From: Pedobacter glucosidilyticus DSM 23534
GTDB taxonomy: Bacteria > Bacteroidota > Bacteroidia > Sphingobacteriales > Sphingobacteriaceae
DNA length: 64,000 nt
NCBI RefSeq assembly: GCF_000425145.1
Contig: NZ_AULF01000003.1
Span: forward strand, 1 to 64,000
Direction: 5' to 3'
The notes below the pieces were generated by a model. That model was not told the DNA's origin, did not search any database, and saw only the letters and a list, made by a program, of their open reading frames with translations. Both the position numbers and the translations under genes were made by a program. This document shows positions 24,466-32,278 of the stretch, in pieces; positions within the stretch are counted from its first letter, which is position 1; every line of letters starts with the position of its first letter.

Positions 24466-25491
24466 CTATTGTATCTCTTTTTTAGGCTTATCTCTTTCTT
24501 CAAAGTTTTCTAATTCTTTATTAAGTTCTGCCATTAACTGCTGTTCACTCGGCAGGTATAACTCATACTGGCTGGCAATAATTTGCTTCTGATTTTCTGG
24601 GAGTGTAAATTTTACTACTGCATCATTTTTATCAGCACAGAGTAAAATGCCAATGGTTGAGTTTTCATGTGGTAACTTTTCTGTTCTGTCGTAATAATTG
24701 ACATACATCTGTAGTTGTCCAATATCTTGATGGGTAAGCTTATGCGTTTTTATTTCAATAATAACAAAGCACTGCAAAATGCGATTATAAAATACTAGGT
24801 CTACAAAAAACTCATCACCTTCTATATGTATTCTTTTTTGCCTTGCAACAAATGAAAAACCATTCCCTAGCTCTAATAGAAATTCTTGGAGATGTGTGAT
24901 GATTGCTGATTCTAAATCACGCTCGTAATAAGCTGATTCTTTTTTAAGTCCAAGAAATTCTAGAAACATGGGATCTTTGATGATTTCTTTAGCATCGGAA
25001 GGTAATTTTTCTTTTTTGGCTACTGCGAGTACACTTTCTTTATCATTACTCATCAAAAGGCGTTCGTATAAGCTGGTGTGAATTTGCCTTTCTAATTGTC
25101 TTACAGTCCAATTGTTCTTTATGGTTTCGGCGATATAGAATTCTCTTTGGTCATTTGCATTTAAACGAATCAACAATTTATATTGGCTCCAACTCAATTG
25201 CGAATACAGTGTATTCGCAATTGGAAAAGTACGATAAAACTGCCTAATTAATTCGATTTGTCTTTTTGAAAATCCACTACCAAATTCTGGTTCTAACTCT
25301 TTGGCGATATATGCTGTAAGATATCTCCCATAATCTGCCCGGTCTTTTCCTTTTTGTTCTTCTTCAAATATACGTTCCCCTATATGCCAATACATTAAAG
25401 TTCTTTGGTAATCAACAGCTTTTATAGCCTTGTCTTTTGACTGGGCTATAATGATTTTAATGTCTGTAATGATGGTTTCGTTAATCAGCAT
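24466..25491 (-). CDS. YhcG family PD-(D/E)XK nuclease (DUF1016)
   Basis: A 341-residue protein, full length for the family. The N-terminal DUF1016 helical domain (about 15-150, YWHIGERIFEEEQ, GFSKRQIELIRQFYRTFP, LSWSQYKLLIRL) is followed by a PD-(D/E)XK nuclease domain with Asp231, Glu246 and Lys248 (VDLVFYNRILQCFVIIEIK). YhcG-type proteins are linked to restriction-modification and defence loci, but their action is not firmly known. A decayed relative lies at 44147-44430. A 48-bp repeat shared with the HsdR-N-like gene lies upstream. Confidence 0.9.
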   Translation of the reverse strand: MLINETIITDIKIIIAQSKDKAIKAVDYQRTLMYWHIGERIFEEEQKGKDRADYGRYLTAYIAKELEPEFGSGFSKRQIELIRQFYRTFPIANTLYSQLSWSQYKLLIRLNANDQREFYIAETIKNNWTVRQLERQIHTSLYERLLMSNDKESVLAVAKKEKLPSDAKEIIKDPMFLEFLGLKKESAYYERDLESAIITHLQEFLLELGNGFSFVARQKRIHIEGDEFFVDLVFYNRILQCFVIIEIKTHKLTHQDIGQLQMYVNYYDRTEKLPHENSTIGILLCADKNDAVVKFTLPENQKQIIASQYELYLPSEQQLMAELNKELENFEERDKPKKEIQ

Positions 25492-25604
25492 TTGTAACAG
25501 GATTATGCGATTAAGTATTGTAGAATTCTTCTATTAATGTTTGCTTTCATAAAAAAAGCAGCGCATAATGTTATGAGCAGGAGGTGGTAGATGTGTTCCA
25601 TACA

Positions 25605-25652
25605 GTTTAAAATGTATGGTAATTATAGAAATAATTTTCTTAAAAAGGAAAT
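25605..25652. repeat. 48-bp repeat upstream of nuclease gene (copy 2)
   Basis: Second copy of the repeat at 16358-16405. In this copy CCATACA and TGTATGG form an inverted pair around TTTAAAA. The rest of 25492-26172 holds GC-richer repeat-like DNA (about 25700-25960, including GTATGCCAGTCATACCGG) and no gene that I can support. Confidence 0.75.
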
Positions 25653-26172
25653 GTTATGATTGTGAAGTAGAAAGTTGTTCGTAAAATTGGTATTTATTTT
25701 AGATATTCCGACGAAAGTATGCCAGTCATACCGGCGCATATCCCCACTAAGCAGAGTGATATTTTTCAAACTTAATGATTTTTTTTCTTTCTCAAAGATT
25801 TGTCCGTAAGGGCTATTCTGTGTGCAGAAGCTGCAAGTCTGTCCATAATGGCATCAGCGAGCGTCAGAGCGGGCAAAGGCTTCTTATGCTAGATAGCGGA
25901 TAAGTTGGGATGATGAGAACTAGACAAGCTAGGCACAAGTATCCTATACACAAGGTTTAGGGCCGTAAAATTTTACCAATTTAAACCCGCCTTTTTTAGT
26001 GATTTACTCTACGCTTATTTATGTATTTTTATCATCATAAGTATCTGTTTTTAAGATTAAGAAAATTTTCATTAAATTATTTGATGTATGAAATTAAAAA
26101 CATGGAGATTCTTTAAAAAAACGGACGAGAGTAAAATTAAATAGGAAAAATTAATTTTTAATTGAAAGTATC

Positions 26173-27057
26173 ATGTCAAATATCAATCTGATTATAGAAG
26201 AAAGAGCGGCTAATATTGGTAAGTTTATGGTTGGGCGTTTGTTACCATTTAGACAAAAACGGATGGTAGGTCCGTTTATTTATATTGACCACATGGGCCC
26301 TGTAAAGTTAAGCGAACGAGACAATTTTGATGTATTGCCGCATCCTCATATTGGGCTTTCTACTCTTACTTTTTTGTTTGAGGGCAGCATAATGCATCGG
26401 GATACATTAGGCAACGAAGTAGAAATAAAACCTGGTGCCGTAAATTGGATGACGGCTGGAAAAGGAATTGTACATTCTGAACGTACACCTGATTATCTGA
26501 GGCATTCTGACAAAATGATGCATGGCTTACAAATTTGGGTGGCATTACCCAAAGCGCTAGAGCAAATGGAACCAGAGTTTTTTCACATCAATCAAGAGCA
26601 AATTCCAACATGGGAAGAAGGTGATCTTCAATTTAAACTTATTGCAGGCGAAGCTTTTGGAAGGAAATCATCTGTACCAGTATATAGTAAGCTCTTTATG
26701 CTTGAAATAAAAAGTAGCACCAAACAAGTGGTAAATATTGGGCAACATTTATATGGCGAATCCGGTTTATATATTCTTGAGGGTAGCATAGTGCATGATG
26801 AAAATGTGTTTGAATCAAAACAAATGCTGGTTGCCAAAGACAGCACTTTATGCGCCTTTACCATGATGCCTAATAGTACGATATACATTTTTGGTGGTGA
26901 GGCTTTTCCGGAAGAGCGTTTTATTGATTGGAATTTTGTATCGACAAGTAAAGAACTTATTGAGGAAGCCAAGCATAAATGGAAAACACAAACATTTCCT
27001 AAAATAAAAGGAGATGAAGCAGCATTTATTCCTTACCCATCTTTACATAAAAAATAA
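26173..27057 (+). CDS. pirin family protein
   Basis: A 294-residue bicupin. The metal-binding set of pirin is present: His57 and His59 (LPHPHIGLST), His101 and Glu103 (GIVHSERTP). A pirin C-terminal cupin follows. Some pirins act as quercetinases or redox-linked regulators; the exact activity here is unknown. It is first of four close plus-strand genes (pirin, OsmC, VOC, FMN reductase) that look like an electrophile or oxidative-stress operon. ATG at 26173 follows A-rich DNA. Confidence 0.92.
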   Translation: MSNINLIIEERAANIGKFMVGRLLPFRQKRMVGPFIYIDHMGPVKLSERDNFDVLPHPHIGLSTLTFLFEGSIMHRDTLGNEVEIKPGAVNWMTAGKGIVHSERTPDYLRHSDKMMHGLQIWVALPKALEQMEPEFFHINQEQIPTWEEGDLQFKLIAGEAFGRKSSVPVYSKLFMLEIKSSTKQVVNIGQHLYGESGLYILEGSIVHDENVFESKQMLVAKDSTLCAFTMMPNSTIYIFGGEAFPEERFIDWNFVSTSKELIEEAKHKWKTQTFPKIKGDEAAFIPYPSLHKK

Positions 27058-27061
27058 TCAG

Positions 27062-27457
27062 ATGACTCAAATAATATCCAGCATCAAAACCGAAAATTAT
27101 AGGGTGGAAATTCAATCACCATCAGGGCATATAGTTATTGCAAACGAGCCGATAGAAATGGGTGGAAAGAATCTAGGCTTTTCGCCAAAAGAACTTTTGG
27201 CCTCTGCTTTAGCGGCTTGTACCAGTGCTACTGTGAAAATGTATGCAGACCGTAAAGGTTGGGATTTGGAGGAAGCAAAAGTTAGTATAACTTTAACCTT
27301 TGTTCCATCAGAAAATAAAACATTGATAAATAGAGATTTAACGTTTATTGGGAAGCTTGATGAAACGCAAAAAAGTAGGTTACTTGCTGTTGCTAATGCC
27401 TGCCCTATCCATAAAATGATGAGTAATCCTATTGAAATTAATTCGCAATTAGTATGA
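27062..27457 (+). CDS. OsmC family peroxiredoxin-like protein
   Basis: A 131-residue OsmC/Ohr-type protein. Both conserved cysteines are present, Cys53 (ALAACTSATVKMY) and Cys114 (ANACPIHKMM), so thiol-dependent reduction of organic hydroperoxides is likely. A longer frame opens at 27014 inside pirin, but ATG at 27062, 5 bp after the pirin stop, gives the normal N-terminus. The stop overlaps the next ATG by 4 bp. Confidence 0.9.
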   Translation: MTQIISSIKTENYRVEIQSPSGHIVIANEPIEMGGKNLGFSPKELLASALAACTSATVKMYADRKGWDLEEAKVSITLTFVPSENKTLINRDLTFIGKLDETQKSRLLAVANACPIHKMMSNPIEINSQLV

Positions 27458-27945
27458 CAAACACTTATAAAATACCAAAGCAAACACGTATTGGGCATGT
27501 GCACCTTAAGGTAGCAGACTTAGATCGATCGCTCGAGTTTTATCGAGATTTACTAGGCTTTGAAGTTACGATGATGTATGGCAACCAGGCTGCATTTATT
27601 TCGGCAGGTGGTTATCATCATCATATTGGTTTAAATACCTGGCAAAGTAAAGGTTTTCCGCCTGCGGCTAAAGAAGGAGTAGGCTTATACCATACGGCTA
27701 TTTTGTATCCTACCAGAAAAGATCTTGCAATCATTTACGACAGGTTGCGTAAAGCTTATTATCCTTTAACTGGTGCCAGCGACCATGGTGTATCTGAAGC
27801 TATTTATCTTGACGACCCAGATGGAAATGGTGTTGAATTGTATTGGGATAAACCTGAGGAAATGTGGCCAAAGAAAAATGATGGTTCTTTAGATATGTTT
27901 ACCAAATTTCTTGATTTACAAGATTTATTGAAAGCAATGGATTAA
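27454..27945 (+). CDS. VOC family (glyoxalase/dioxygenase fold) protein
   Basis: A 163-residue protein with the paired beta-alpha-beta VOC modules. Metal-ligand candidates are the His in IGHVHLKV, the His in LYHTAI and the Glu in GVELYWD near residue 130. The HLKVADLDRSLEFYRDLLGF opening resembles catechol-2,3-dioxygenase-like CatE proteins. Translationally coupled to osmC. Confidence 0.88.
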   Translation: MTNTYKIPKQTRIGHVHLKVADLDRSLEFYRDLLGFEVTMMYGNQAAFISAGGYHHHIGLNTWQSKGFPPAAKEGVGLYHTAILYPTRKDLAIIYDRLRKAYYPLTGASDHGVSEAIYLDDPDGNGVELYWDKPEEMWPKKNDGSLDMFTKFLDLQDLLKAMD

Positions 27946-27950
27946 AATAA

Positions 27951-28574
27951 ATGAAAGAGCAACAAAAAAACAATCAGCAAGAACCCCTACGCTTTCTTGT
28001 TTTTTCGGCATCACTAAGAGCTGATTCATTGAATACGCAATTGATTAAATTAGCTGCAGAGGTCATCACAAAAAATGGTGGGATAGTTGACTATGCCAAC
28101 ATGAGTGAGTTTGATTGCCCATCTTTTAATCAAGATTTAGAAGTGAATGATTTCCATCCTGCTGGAGCACAAGCATTTAGAAAACGTATTTTAGCAAATG
28201 ATGCTTTTATCATTTCTTCGCCAGAATATAATGGTTCTATACCAGGCTTACTAAAAAATTCTATAGATTGGGTTTCACGGTTTAGACCCCAACCCTTTCA
28301 GCAACAGCATGGTTTGCTGATGTCTGCTTCGCCCGGTATGGCAGGAGGAAATCATGGACTTTGGTCGTTAAGAATTCCTTTAGAAAAACTGGGGGTACAT
28401 ATTTTTCCAGCTATGTTTTCATTATCAAAAGCACACGAAGCATTTTCACCAGAAGGAAAAATTACTGATGAAAATTTAACAAAAAAGCTTGAAGATCATC
28501 TGATTAACTTTATGAATACTGTAGAAGCTTCAAAAAATTATCCCGCTATGAAGCTTAAGTTTTTAGGAGAATAG
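27951..28574 (+). CDS. NADPH-dependent FMN reductase family protein
   Basis: A 207-residue flavodoxin-fold protein. The FMN phosphate loop (SASLRADSLN, about 19-28) and the SSPEYNGSIPGLLKNSIDW motif are typical of quinone/azo/chromate reductases. Last gene of the pirin-OsmC-VOC cluster, 5 bp after the VOC gene. A role in two-electron quinone reduction would fit the cluster. Confidence 0.9.
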   Translation: MKEQQKNNQQEPLRFLVFSASLRADSLNTQLIKLAAEVITKNGGIVDYANMSEFDCPSFNQDLEVNDFHPAGAQAFRKRILANDAFIISSPEYNGSIPGLLKNSIDWVSRFRPQPFQQQHGLLMSASPGMAGGNHGLWSLRIPLEKLGVHIFPAMFSLSKAHEAFSPEGKITDENLTKKLEDHLINFMNTVEASKNYPAMKLKFLGE

Positions 28575-28668
28575 CTGGATGAAACCTGAGAAAGTGTTAA
28601 ATAATGGCAATAAAGCAGAAACAATAATACCGGTAGTGGCTTTTTAGATGATTTCATCACTAACCATA

Positions 28669-29352
28669 TTAACCAGCCGATTTGAAATTTTCTACACCAT
28701 TTAATATTTTAATAGCTAACCACAGCCATAATACGCCGGCACAAAAACCGGCAATTACATCGCTGGTATAATGTACCCTCAGGTATATTCTGCTTAAGCC
28801 AACCATAAAGATGATGACAACCAAAAGGCTGTTGATGATGAATTTTGTTTGTTTGGTGAGGCTGCTGATGGAGATTATATAAACTATTAAACCATAAAAT
28901 GTTACAGCACTTAAAGCATGTCCGCTAGGAAAACTTAAGCCTAGCTCCTGATAAAGCAAAGGCGATAGCGGTCTTGGCCTGTTGAAGAGGCTTTTTAAAC
29001 TGAGTATTAAAGCCAAACTACTTAAAGATACTGCGGGTACTTTTAAAGCAAACCAGTGTCGTTTTTTTAAAAAGAGGAAATAAGAAGTTAGCAATACATT
29101 ACCTGTAGTGATGACTACCGAGCTGCCCAATTGCGTAAAAAAAAGCATGATTGCTGTATTTGTGGTGTTTACGTAAGTAGATAATAGCTTAAAAATGTAG
29201 AAATCTAATTCGAGGCGCTCATCAATAAATATCATTTTAGCGGTAAATAAAAAAATGATGAGTGCCGTAAACAACAATAAAAACAGCATTGCTGTTTCTG
29301 AGAAAAGCAGCAGAAAGGATTTAAGCAACTTTTGGTAAGTATGTTTAATCAT
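28669..29352 (-). CDS. PAP2 family membrane phosphatase
   Basis: A 227-residue polytopic protein with all three PAP2 motifs: Lys120...RPRP (125-128), PSGH (142-145) and SR...H...D (187-198, LSRIYLRVHYTSD). About six membrane helices. It probably acts on undecaprenyl pyrophosphate or phosphatidyl phosphates. The queuosine-precursor transporter lies 18 bp upstream in the same direction. Confidence 0.92.
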   Translation of the reverse strand: MIKHTYQKLLKSFLLLFSETAMLFLLLFTALIIFLFTAKMIFIDERLELDFYIFKLLSTYVNTTNTAIMLFFTQLGSSVVITTGNVLLTSYFLFLKKRHWFALKVPAVSLSSLALILSLKSLFNRPRPLSPLLYQELGLSFPSGHALSAVTFYGLIVYIISISSLTKQTKFIINSLLVVIIFMVGLSRIYLRVHYTSDVIAGFCAGVLWLWLAIKILNGVENFKSAG

Positions 29353-29370
29353 CTTAAAATATAAAGAAAG

Positions 29371-30150
29371 CTATTGGGCTGCTTTGGCTATCAATTGCTG
29401 CGCCAAATCTTTCCCCAAATACTTATCTATAACACTATGTAAAACATATAAGATAGGGGTTAACAAGAGGGCAACTATAAATTTGTAGGTGTAATTTACC
29501 AAACCTATTGCGGCTACCATTTGCCAGCTCCAACTGTATTGTGGGTTGAGGTAAAAGGCAATAAAAATAACCACAAAGCTATCTATCAGTTGCGAAACTA
29601 AGGTAGAACCGGTGGCTCTTAACCATAAATTACGCTCGCCAGTAAGTTTCTTTATTTTATGAAAAATGGTTACATCTGCTACCTGTCCTATTAAAAATGC
29701 AGTTATTGAGCCCACAATAATCCACATACCCTGACCAAAAATAGCAGAAAAAGCATTGTTCATGTTTAAAGCTTCGCCGTTAATATTTTGTAATAACCAG
29801 AAATCGGCCGGATTTAAAGACATAGCAAAACCTACCATTAAGAAGGCAAAGGCTATTAAAGCAGCTCCTAAATAAGATAGAAATTTAACGCCTTTAACAC
29901 CATAATATTCATTAATGATATCTGTCATGATAAATACAAAAGGCCAATTGAGCACTCCGGCCGACATGTTAAAAGACAAGCCCTCTACCCCAAAAAGGTC
30001 AATATCGAACTTTTTTAAGCCTATAGATTCTTCTACAGAGAATATTTTTACACCTATAAATTCGGCCAGAATAGCATTGGCAATAAAGAAGCCTCCCAAA
30101 ATGAGGAATAGTTTATTTGCCTTAGATTGGTAACTGATGGTATTGTCCAT
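29371..30150 (-). CDS. queuosine precursor transporter (YhhQ/VUT family)
   Basis: A 259-residue membrane protein of the vitamin-uptake-like YhhQ family, which imports queuosine precursors such as preQ0/preQ1. Supporting motifs are NWPFVFIMTDIINEYYG and WLRATGSTLVSQLIDSF. Six or so helices. queA, the enzyme forming epoxyqueuosine in tRNA, lies 17 kb away in this window, consistent with an intact queuosine pathway. Confidence 0.9.
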   Translation of the reverse strand: MDNTISYQSKANKLFLILGGFFIANAILAEFIGVKIFSVEESIGLKKFDIDLFGVEGLSFNMSAGVLNWPFVFIMTDIINEYYGVKGVKFLSYLGAALIAFAFLMVGFAMSLNPADFWLLQNINGEALNMNNAFSAIFGQGMWIIVGSITAFLIGQVADVTIFHKIKKLTGERNLWLRATGSTLVSQLIDSFVVIFIAFYLNPQYSWSWQMVAAIGLVNYTYKFIVALLLTPILYVLHSVIDKYLGKDLAQQLIAKAAQ

Positions 30151-30239
30151 GTATTAAAAATAATTCTTCTATAACAAAAAGATTAGGTTTCTGTTAGTTT
30201 AAAAATAATATTATTTTGTGATGTTCTAATTTAAAGCTC

Positions 30240-31385
30240 GTGATTAATATTATTTCAAAGTTACCCAACGTTACTACAACTATTTTTTCTGTGATGAGTG
30301 CTCTGGCTAAAGAGCATCAAGCCATTAACTTATCTCAAGGTTTTCCGGATTTTGATTGTGATGAAAAGCTCAAAGAGCTGGTTTTTAAAGAAATGAAAAA
30401 AGGTAATAACCAGTATGCTCCTATGCCTGGTTTGTTAGCTTTGAGAGAAACGCTAAGTCATAAAATTGAAAATGCTCACCAATCTTACTATCATCCAGAG
30501 ACAGAAATAACCATTACCGCCGGAGGCACACAAGCTATTTTCACAGCCATTACCGCTATTTTAAGGCCAAATGATGAAGTCATTATTTTTGAGCCAGCTT
30601 ATGATGCTTATGCGCCTGTTGTGAGGCTATTAGGAGGTTTGGTTAAGGCTTATGAAATGGTTCCGCCCACTTATGAGATTGATTGGAGCACTGTAAAGAA
30701 GTTGGTTTCTGCCAATACAAAAATGATTATCATCAACTCGCCGCATAATCCTACAGGCAGAATACTTCAGGATAATGACATCAAAGAACTCATCAATATC
30801 ACCAGAAATACAGATATTATGATTGTAAGTGATGAGGTTTATGAGCACTTAATTTATAATGGAAAAAAGCATTTAAGCTTGGCAGCTTATCCAGAACTGA
30901 AAGAAAGAACCTTTATTACAGCTAGTTTTGGAAAACTTTTTCATACCACAGGTTGGAAAATTGGCTATTGCTGCGCCCCGGAAGCCTTGATGAAAGAATT
31001 TAGAAAAGTGCATCAGTTCCAAGTATTTTCTGTAAATACACCTATGCAGCATGCTATCCATACCTATATGCAAAAACCAGACGTTTATTTAGGTTTAACC
31101 CAGTTTTACCAAGAAAAAAGAGACTATTTTAGAAAATTACTATCAGAAACAAAATTAACTTTGCTACCTTGTGAAGGTTCTTATTTCCAAATGGTTAGCT
31201 ACGAGAAGATATCTTTTGACAAAGATACAGACATGGCTATGAAACTATTAAAAGAATATCAAGTAGCTACTATACCAGCTTCTCCGTTTTATTCAAAATC
31301 TACGGATTACAAAACCCTGAGGTTATGTTTTGCGAAAAAGCAAGAAACTTTAGAAAAAGCCGTTCATAACCTTATAAAAATTTAA
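30240..31385 (+). CDS. methionine aminotransferase (YbdL/KAT-like)
   Basis: A 381-residue class I/II PLP aminotransferase. The N-terminal NLSQGFPDFD, the SPHNPTGRI segment and the PLP lysine Lys232 (SFGKLFHTTGWKIGY) mark the kynurenine/methionine-glutamine transaminase group. The start is GTG (30240), 90 bp from the divergent transporter. Three bp separate it from the omega-amidase gene; glutamine-dependent methionine regeneration yields alpha-ketoglutaramate, the substrate of that amidase. Confidence 0.9.
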   Translation: MINIISKLPNVTTTIFSVMSALAKEHQAINLSQGFPDFDCDEKLKELVFKEMKKGNNQYAPMPGLLALRETLSHKIENAHQSYYHPETEITITAGGTQAIFTAITAILRPNDEVIIFEPAYDAYAPVVRLLGGLVKAYEMVPPTYEIDWSTVKKLVSANTKMIIINSPHNPTGRILQDNDIKELINITRNTDIMIVSDEVYEHLIYNGKKHLSLAAYPELKERTFITASFGKLFHTTGWKIGYCCAPEALMKEFRKVHQFQVFSVNTPMQHAIHTYMQKPDVYLGLTQFYQEKRDYFRKLLSETKLTLLPCEGSYFQMVSYEKISFDKDTDMAMKLLKEYQVATIPASPFYSKSTDYKTLRLCFAKKQETLEKAVHNLIKI

Positions 31386-31388
31386 ACG

Positions 31389-32165
31389 ATGGAACAATTA
31401 AAAGTTACGCTCTTACAAGCCTATTTATTTTGGGAAAATGCTGCAAAAAACCTCCAAAACATAAGCTTAAAGCTATCTGACATTAGAGAGCGTACGGATT
31501 TAATTGTATTACCAGAAATGTTTAATACCGGTTTTACCATGAATGCTGTTGAAAATGCAGAAAAAATGGATGGTAAAACTGTAAGCTGGATGCGAGATAC
31601 GGCCAAAAAATTTAACGCCGTTATTACCGGAAGTTTAATTATAGAAGAAAATAGTAATTTTTATAATCGTATGGTTTGGATGCGCCCCGACGGCAGCTAC
31701 GAAACTTATGATAAAAAGCACCTTTTTGGTTTGGCAGAGGAAGACAAAACCTATACAGCCGGCCATAAGCAGGTAGTTGTAGAACTTAAAGGTTGGAAAA
31801 TAAGGTTAGCCATTTGTTACGATCTACGTTTCCCTGTATGGCTAAGAAATCATCAAGAGCAATATGATTTGCTTTTGGTAGTAGCCAACTGGCCCGAGCG
31901 AAGGGCACAACACTGGCGCATGTTAATTCCTGCCAGAGCCATAGAAAACCAGGCGTTTATCATCGCTTTAAACCGGGTTGGTTATGATGGTAAACAAATT
32001 TACTATAGCGGAGATACCACCTGTTTAAGTCCGGCTGGCGATGTTATCTACTATAAAAGAGATGAAGAAGACCTTTATACCTTTAGCATGAATAAAGCCG
32101 AAGTAGAAAGAGTGAGAGCAGAAATGCCTTTCTTAAAAGATGCCGATGATTTTAACTTGATTTAA
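31389..32165 (+). CDS. omega-amidase / nitrilase family amidohydrolase (YafV-like)
   Basis: A 258-residue nitrilase-fold enzyme with the catalytic triad Glu43 (LPEMFNTGF), Lys110 (YDKKHLF) and Cys143 (AICYDLRFP). Length and the LPEMFNTGFTM opening fit YafV-type omega-amidase that hydrolyses alpha-ketoglutaramate. It forms a two-gene unit with the preceding aminotransferase, the known methionine-salvage pairing. Confidence 0.9.
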   Translation: MEQLKVTLLQAYLFWENAAKNLQNISLKLSDIRERTDLIVLPEMFNTGFTMNAVENAEKMDGKTVSWMRDTAKKFNAVITGSLIIEENSNFYNRMVWMRPDGSYETYDKKHLFGLAEEDKTYTAGHKQVVVELKGWKIRLAICYDLRFPVWLRNHQEQYDLLLVVANWPERRAQHWRMLIPARAIENQAFIIALNRVGYDGKQIYYSGDTTCLSPAGDVIYYKRDEEDLYTFSMNKAEVERVRAEMPFLKDADDFNLI

Positions 32166-32202
32166 CACATAAAATGTTAGCAAACTAAAATTTTAGCCAT
32201 AA

Positions 32203-32236
32203 TTTAGCGTTTTAATCTGCTGGCTAATTATTTTTG
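32203..32236 (+). promoter_or_regulatory. probable promoter of the class A PBP gene
   Basis: TATTTTTG (32229-32236) fits the Bacteroidota -7 box TAnnTTTG, with TTTAG (32203-32207) about 21 bp upstream as the -33 element. The -7 box overlaps the alternative TTG start at 32234, which argues for ATG at 32279. Confidence 0.5.
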
Positions 32237-32278
32237 CAGCTATTTATAAATCAAAGCATCTTTTTTTCATCTTTATAT

